The notes below the pieces were generated by a model that saw only the letters and a program-made list of their open reading frames with translations, made no database searches and had not been told where the DNA came from. The translations under genes were made by a program, and so were the position numbers. From Deltaproteobacteria bacterium (GTDB taxonomy: Bacteria > Desulfobacterota_B > Binatia > Bin18), in assembly GCA_012271025.1 (NCBI GenBank), contig JAAXHF010000040.1, positions 1 to 15,835 of the forward strand: a stretch of DNA of 15,835 nucleotides. Direction: 5' to 3'. This document shows positions 12,990 to 15,835 of this stretch, piece by piece; the stretch's first letter is position 1, and every line of letters begins with the position of its first letter.

Positions 12990-14759
12990 ATGAGCCCGTC
13001 ACGGAAAATCCTCGTTGGCGTTGCCTGGCCGTATGCCAACGGCGAGCAACATATCGGTCACATTGCTGGCGCGTATCTGCCACCGGATATCTTTTCGCGC
13101 TACCAGCGCATGATCGGCAACGAGGTCTTGATGGTGAGTGGCTCGGATACTCACGGGACGCCGGTCAGCGTGCGGGCCGAGGCAGAGGGGAGCAGCCCGG
13201 CGGTGGTGGTCGAACGCTTTCACACCGGTTTTGTGGAGAGCTATCTGAAGCTGGGGCTGACGTTCGATCTGTTCACCCATACCGATACCCAGAACCACTG
13301 GGACGTAACCCAGCGGATGTTTCGCCAGCATCGAGACCACGGCTATATTTACGCCGACACCCAGCAGCAGCTGTACGACCCCGAGGCCAAGCGTTTTTTA
13401 CCCGACCGGTATGTCGAGGGCCGGTGTCCGTTTTGCGGCAGTCCCGAGGCGCGGGGGGATCAGTGTGACAGCTGTGGCCGGACCTACGAGGCCATCGAGC
13501 TGAAACAGCCGCGCTCGCGGATTACCGGCAATACGCAGCTCGAGATTCGGCAGACCGAACACTTTTTCCTCGACCTCGGCAAGCTCCAGCCTCCGCTCCG
13601 AGACTGGTTGCAGCAGGGCAAGAAGCACTGGCGGCCGAACGTCATTCGGTTTTCCCGCACCCAGGTCGAACAAGAGGTGTTGCGCGGCCGTCCCATCACC
13701 CGTGACCTGGAGTGGGGGATTACGATTCCGCTCGACGGCTACGCGGATAAGCGCATCTATGTCTGGTATGACGCGGTGATCGGCTATTTCAGCGCCACCA
13801 TCGAGTGGGCCGCGCTGAACAACACGCCCGACAAATGGCGCGAGTGGTGGGACCCGAGTGTGAACGCCGACGCCCGGGCCTACTATTTTATCGGCAAAGA
13901 CAATATCCCCTTCCACGCCATGATGTGGCCGGCGATGCTGATCGGCTACGGCGGACTGCACCTGCCCTACGATGTCCCGGCCAACGAGTACCTCAACATG
14001 TACGGCCGCAAGTTCAGCAAGAGCCGCGGCCATGTCATCGGTATTCACGGCGCCCTGGAGCGCTACCAGGCCGACTCCTGGCGCTACGCCCTGACCGCCA
14101 TCGCACCGGAGGGCAACGACGTTGACTTTACCTGGGACGACTTTGTCGAGCGGGTCAACAACGAACTGGTCGCCAACTGGGGCAATCTGGTCAACCGGGT
14201 GCTGGGCTTTGCCAATTCCCGCTTCAAGGGGCTGGTCCCCGAGCCGGGGTCGCTGGACGCCGCCGACCGGGCCATCCTGGCCGAAATCGAGGCCGGGTTT
14301 CAGACCGTCGGCGATTTGTACGGGGCGGTCAAGCTGAAGCTGGCGCTGAATGAAGCCCGTCGGCTCAGCCAGCAGGCGAATCTGTATTTTCACGACAAAG
14401 CGCCGTGGACAACGCTGAAAACCGACCCCCAGCTGGCGGCCACGACGATCTATGTGGCCCTGCAGGTCATCGATTGGTTGAAGCTACTGTGGGCGCCGAT
14501 TTTGCCCCACACCAGCCAGCAGCTCCACGAACTGCTCGGCTATGAGGGACAGCTGTTCGGTCGCCAGTATACCGAAACGGTCGAGGATGAGCGGGGGTCA
14601 CACCTGGTCCTGCGCTACGATCACAGCGGGGCGAGCGGCGTGTGGCAGCCGACGACCTTGGCGCCCAAGCAGGCCCTGCGCAAACCCCGGCCGCTGTTCG
14701 TCAAACTTGACGAGGACGTGCCGGAAAAGGAACTCCAGGCCCAGGCTGAGGCCGGCTAG
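12990..14759 (+). CDS. metG: methionyl-tRNA synthetase
   Basis: A class I synthetase charging tRNA-Met. Its 589 aa include the HIGH motif at 21-24 (in [20 protein letters not shown]), GSDTHGTPV, a zinc knuckle with two CxxC pairs in GRCPFCGS and [11 protein letters not shown] (about 144-165), [11 protein letters not shown], and the KMSKS-equivalent KFSKS (341-345). [21 protein letters not shown] and the helical anticodon-binding domain follow. It ends near [16 protein letters not shown] and lacks the C-terminal EMAP-II-like tRNA-binding/dimerisation domain found in longer MetRS, so it is probably the short, monomeric form. ATG 12990 was chosen over an in-frame GTG at 12963 because GAGGAGA stands 6-7 nt before it. 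The tatD start is 2 nt after its stop. Confidence 0.96.
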   Translation: MSPSRKILVGVAWPYANGEQHIGHIAGAYLPPDIFSRYQRMIGNEVLMVSGSDTHGTPVSVRAEAEGSSPAVVVERFHTGFVESYLKLGLTFDLFTHTDTQNHWDVTQRMFRQHRDHGYIYADTQQQLYDPEAKRFLPDRYVEGRCPFCGSPEARGDQCDSCGRTYEAIELKQPRSRITGNTQLEIRQTEHFFLDLGKLQPPLRDWLQQGKKHWRPNVIRFSRTQVEQEVLRGRPITRDLEWGITIPLDGYADKRIYVWYDAVIGYFSATIEWAALNNTPDKWREWWDPSVNADARAYYFIGKDNIPFHAMMWPAMLIGYGGLHLPYDVPANEYLNMYGRKFSKSRGHVIGIHGALERYQADSWRYALTAIAPEGNDVDFTWDDFVERVNNELVANWGNLVNRVLGFANSRFKGLVPEPGSLDAADRAILAEIEAGFQTVGDLYGAVKLKLALNEARRLSQQANLYFHDKAPWTTLKTDPQLAATTIYVALQVIDWLKLLWAPILPHTSQQLHELLGYEGQLFGRQYTETVEDERGSHLVLRYDHSGASGVWQPTTLAPKQALRKPRPLFVKLDEDVPEKELQAQAEAG

Positions 14760-14761
14760 AC

Positions 14762-15538
14762 ATGCTGGTCGACTCGCACTGTCATCTGACCGACGAAAAA
14801 TTTGAGCCCGACCGCCAGGCGCTGCTCGAACGCGCCCGAGCTGCGGGCGTGTCGAGCTTTGTTGTGATCGGGGCAACCGGCGCCTTTGCCCATAACGACA
14901 AGGCGCTGGCCCTGGCTCAGCAACACGCCGATGTGTTTGCCGTGGTCGGCGTCCATCCCCATGATGCTCAAACGATTACGGCGGAGACGTATGCGCGTTT
15001 GCGCGCCCTGGCCCGCCAGCCCGAGGTCGTCGGCTTGGGCGAGACGGGGCTGGATTTTTACTACGAGCATTCTCCACGCGAGGACCAGCGCCGGCACTTT
15101 CGGGCGTTTATCCGTTTGGCTCAGGAGCTTGACCTGCCCCTGTCCATGCACGTTCGCGACGCCTACGCCGAGGCTGCCCAGCTGCTGCGTGAGGAGGGCG
15201 GCGGACACCTGCGCGGGGTCATGCACTGCTTTACCGGCACTGCCCGGGAAGCCCGGACCCTGCTTGACCTCGGCCTGTATATCTCCTTGAGCGGGATCGT
15301 CACGTTCAAGAGCGCCCAGGCGTTGCGTGAGGTGGCGCGGGAGCTGCCGCTCGAACGTCTATTGGTCGAGACAGACTGCCCATTTCTGGCCCCCGTTCCC
15401 TACCGTGGTCGCCGGAATGAACCCGCCTATGTCGTCGAGGTAGCCCGCACCCTGGCCCGGCTGAAAGACTGCTCCCTCGGCGCGCTTGCCGGGGCGACGA
15501 GCCGCAACGCCCGGACTCTGTTCGGTTTGCCGGGCTAG
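14762..15538 (+). CDS. tatD: TatD-family metal-dependent deoxyribonuclease
   Basis: A 258-aa TIM-barrel hydrolase with the full TatD metal-ligand set: VDSHCHL (His6, His8), VGVHPHD, the glutamate in VGLGETGLDFYY, the histidine in LSMHVRDA, HCFTG, and the aspartate in LLVETDCPFLAP, then RRNEPAYVVEVA. Family members act as 3'-5' exonucleases or DNases and some as D-aminoacyl-type hydrolases; the exact role here is not deducible. Translation is probably coupled to metG (2-nt gap; only a weak AGG upstream). Its stop codon TAG (15536-15538) is part of the CTAG end of the inverted-repeat element that follows, so the gene runs directly into that element. Confidence 0.94.
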   Translation: MLVDSHCHLTDEKFEPDRQALLERARAAGVSSFVVIGATGAFAHNDKALALAQQHADVFAVVGVHPHDAQTITAETYARLRALARQPEVVGLGETGLDFYYEHSPREDQRRHFRAFIRLAQELDLPLSMHVRDAYAEAAQLLREEGGGHLRGVMHCFTGTAREARTLLDLGLYISLSGIVTFKSAQALREVARELPLERLLVETDCPFLAPVPYRGRRNEPAYVVEVARTLARLKDCSLGALAGATSRNARTLFGLPG

Positions 15539-15650
15539 AGCAGTTTTCGTAATGACGTAGCGGGGCGAGCCGGAATGCTGAAGAGAAGCCCCGCAGGCGG
15601 TGCCGAAGAGTGCCCTCCTGCACGCTACACTACGGTAGAAACTGCTCTAG
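15535..15650. mobile_element. 116-bp MITE-like element with CTAG ends
   Basis: The terminal inverted repeats CTAGAGCAGTTT (15535-15546) and AAACTGCTCTAG (15639-15650) match over 12 bp, with looser symmetry further in (TCGTA against TACGGTAG). The interior cannot encode a protein and can fold: GCGGGGC (15560-15566) with GCCCCGC (15588-15594), and GCAGG (15593-15597) with CCTGC (15617-15621). Small size, terminal symmetry and CTAG at both ends are typical of a non-autonomous element using a TA or CTAG target. The ends partly resemble those of the IS at 1346-2211 (GA.GC.GT.T), so that family could be its mobiliser, but this is speculative. Its stems may also terminate the converging tatD and fur transcripts. 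Confidence 0.72.
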
Positions 15651-15835
15651 ACTGGCAAGCGGCGCTCGCTCTCGGCCCGACGCCCCTCGCGACACTCTCG
15701 ACAGATGCCGTAGATCTCCATCTTGTGACTGGTGGCCACAAAACCGAAGCGATGGGCCATCTCTTCCTGCAGGGCCTCGATTTCAGGATGCATGAACTCG
15801 ATGATGCGACCGCAGCGCTCGCAGATCAGATGATC
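15647..15835 (-). CDS. fur: Fur-family metalloregulator, C-terminal part (runs off right edge)
   Basis: The last 62 codons of a minus-strand gene are visible: DHLICERCGRIIEFMHPEIE, then ALQEEMAHRFGFVATSHKME, IYGICRECREGRR and a short tail ending in LPV and TAG. This is the Fur dimerisation domain, with the end of the HHDHLIC metal motif and both structural-zinc CxxC pairs (CERC and CREC). GFVATSHKMEIYGIC is closely Fur-like; Zur or PerR cannot be excluded without the N-terminal half. The protein would repress metal-uptake or peroxide genes when loaded with metal. Its stop codon (complement of 15647-15649) lies in the CTAG end of the adjacent MITE-like element. It converges on tatD. Confidence 0.87.
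   Translation of the reverse strand, partial: DHLICERCGRIIEFMHPEIEALQEEMAHRFGFVATSHKMEIYGICRECREGRRAESERRLPV

Noticed and set aside
13398..14393. Long minus-strand open frame of 331 codons antisense to metG
   Set aside because: metG on the plus strand has all its family motifs. The antisense frame has no recognisable domain and is expected from GC-rich codon bias.

Overview
The window is GC-rich bacterial chromosome, mostly housekeeping and metabolic genes, with an accessory patch of about 3.3 kb at the left end. A Fur-type regulator, an aspartic prepilin peptidase, signal-peptide proteins and a tmk-holB-metG-tatD block point to a Gram-negative-type lineage. A proteobacterial, Desulfobacterota-like or Tectomicrobia-like organism would fit, but the sequence alone does not settle it. 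No rRNA, tRNA or CRISPR array is visible.

Left accessory patch (1-3310). Two minus-strand genes run off the left edge: the 5' end of a secreted protein (<1-254) and, upstream of it, a predicted surface protein (301-1345) cut off by an IS5-family element (1346-2211). The element has 19-bp perfect ends carrying CTAG and a transposase split over two frames. Beyond it lie a short possible continuation of the broken gene, a fragment resembling a cysteine desulfurase C-terminus (2302-2409), a palindrome, and a HigBA-type toxin-antitoxin pair (2472-3123). An imperfect inverted repeat and a second hairpin (3193-3303) close the patch.

Metabolic middle (3327-8163). On the minus strand are a Bax-inhibitor-1/YccA membrane protein, a hormone-sensitive-lipase-type alpha/beta hydrolase and a DUF1028 Ntn-hydrolase-family protein. 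The last is divergent from a plus-strand hydantoinase B/oxoprolinase protein, and the 50-bp gap between them holds a perfect TATAAT. No hydantoinase A partner is present. A small hydrophobic reading frame and a minus-strand exported protein of unknown function follow. The next gene-free stretch holds a strong inverted repeat and what may be a transposon-end relic.

Right housekeeping run (8479-15538). Six plus-strand genes with gaps of 2-56 nt look like one operon: prepilin peptidase, a membrane-anchored MutS-like ATPase, thymidylate kinase, DNA polymerase III delta', methionyl-tRNA synthetase and TatD. A 116-bp MITE-like element (15535-15650) separates tatD from a convergent, edge-truncated fur-like gene. 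The CTAG at each end of this element supplies the stop codon of the gene it abuts, which suggests insertion into a stop site the two genes once shared.

I see no clearly novel multi-gene system. The most interesting points are the tatD/fur junction, the membrane-bound MutS-like protein, the DUF1028/HyuB divergent pair without HyuA, and the mosaic scar at 2212-2409.
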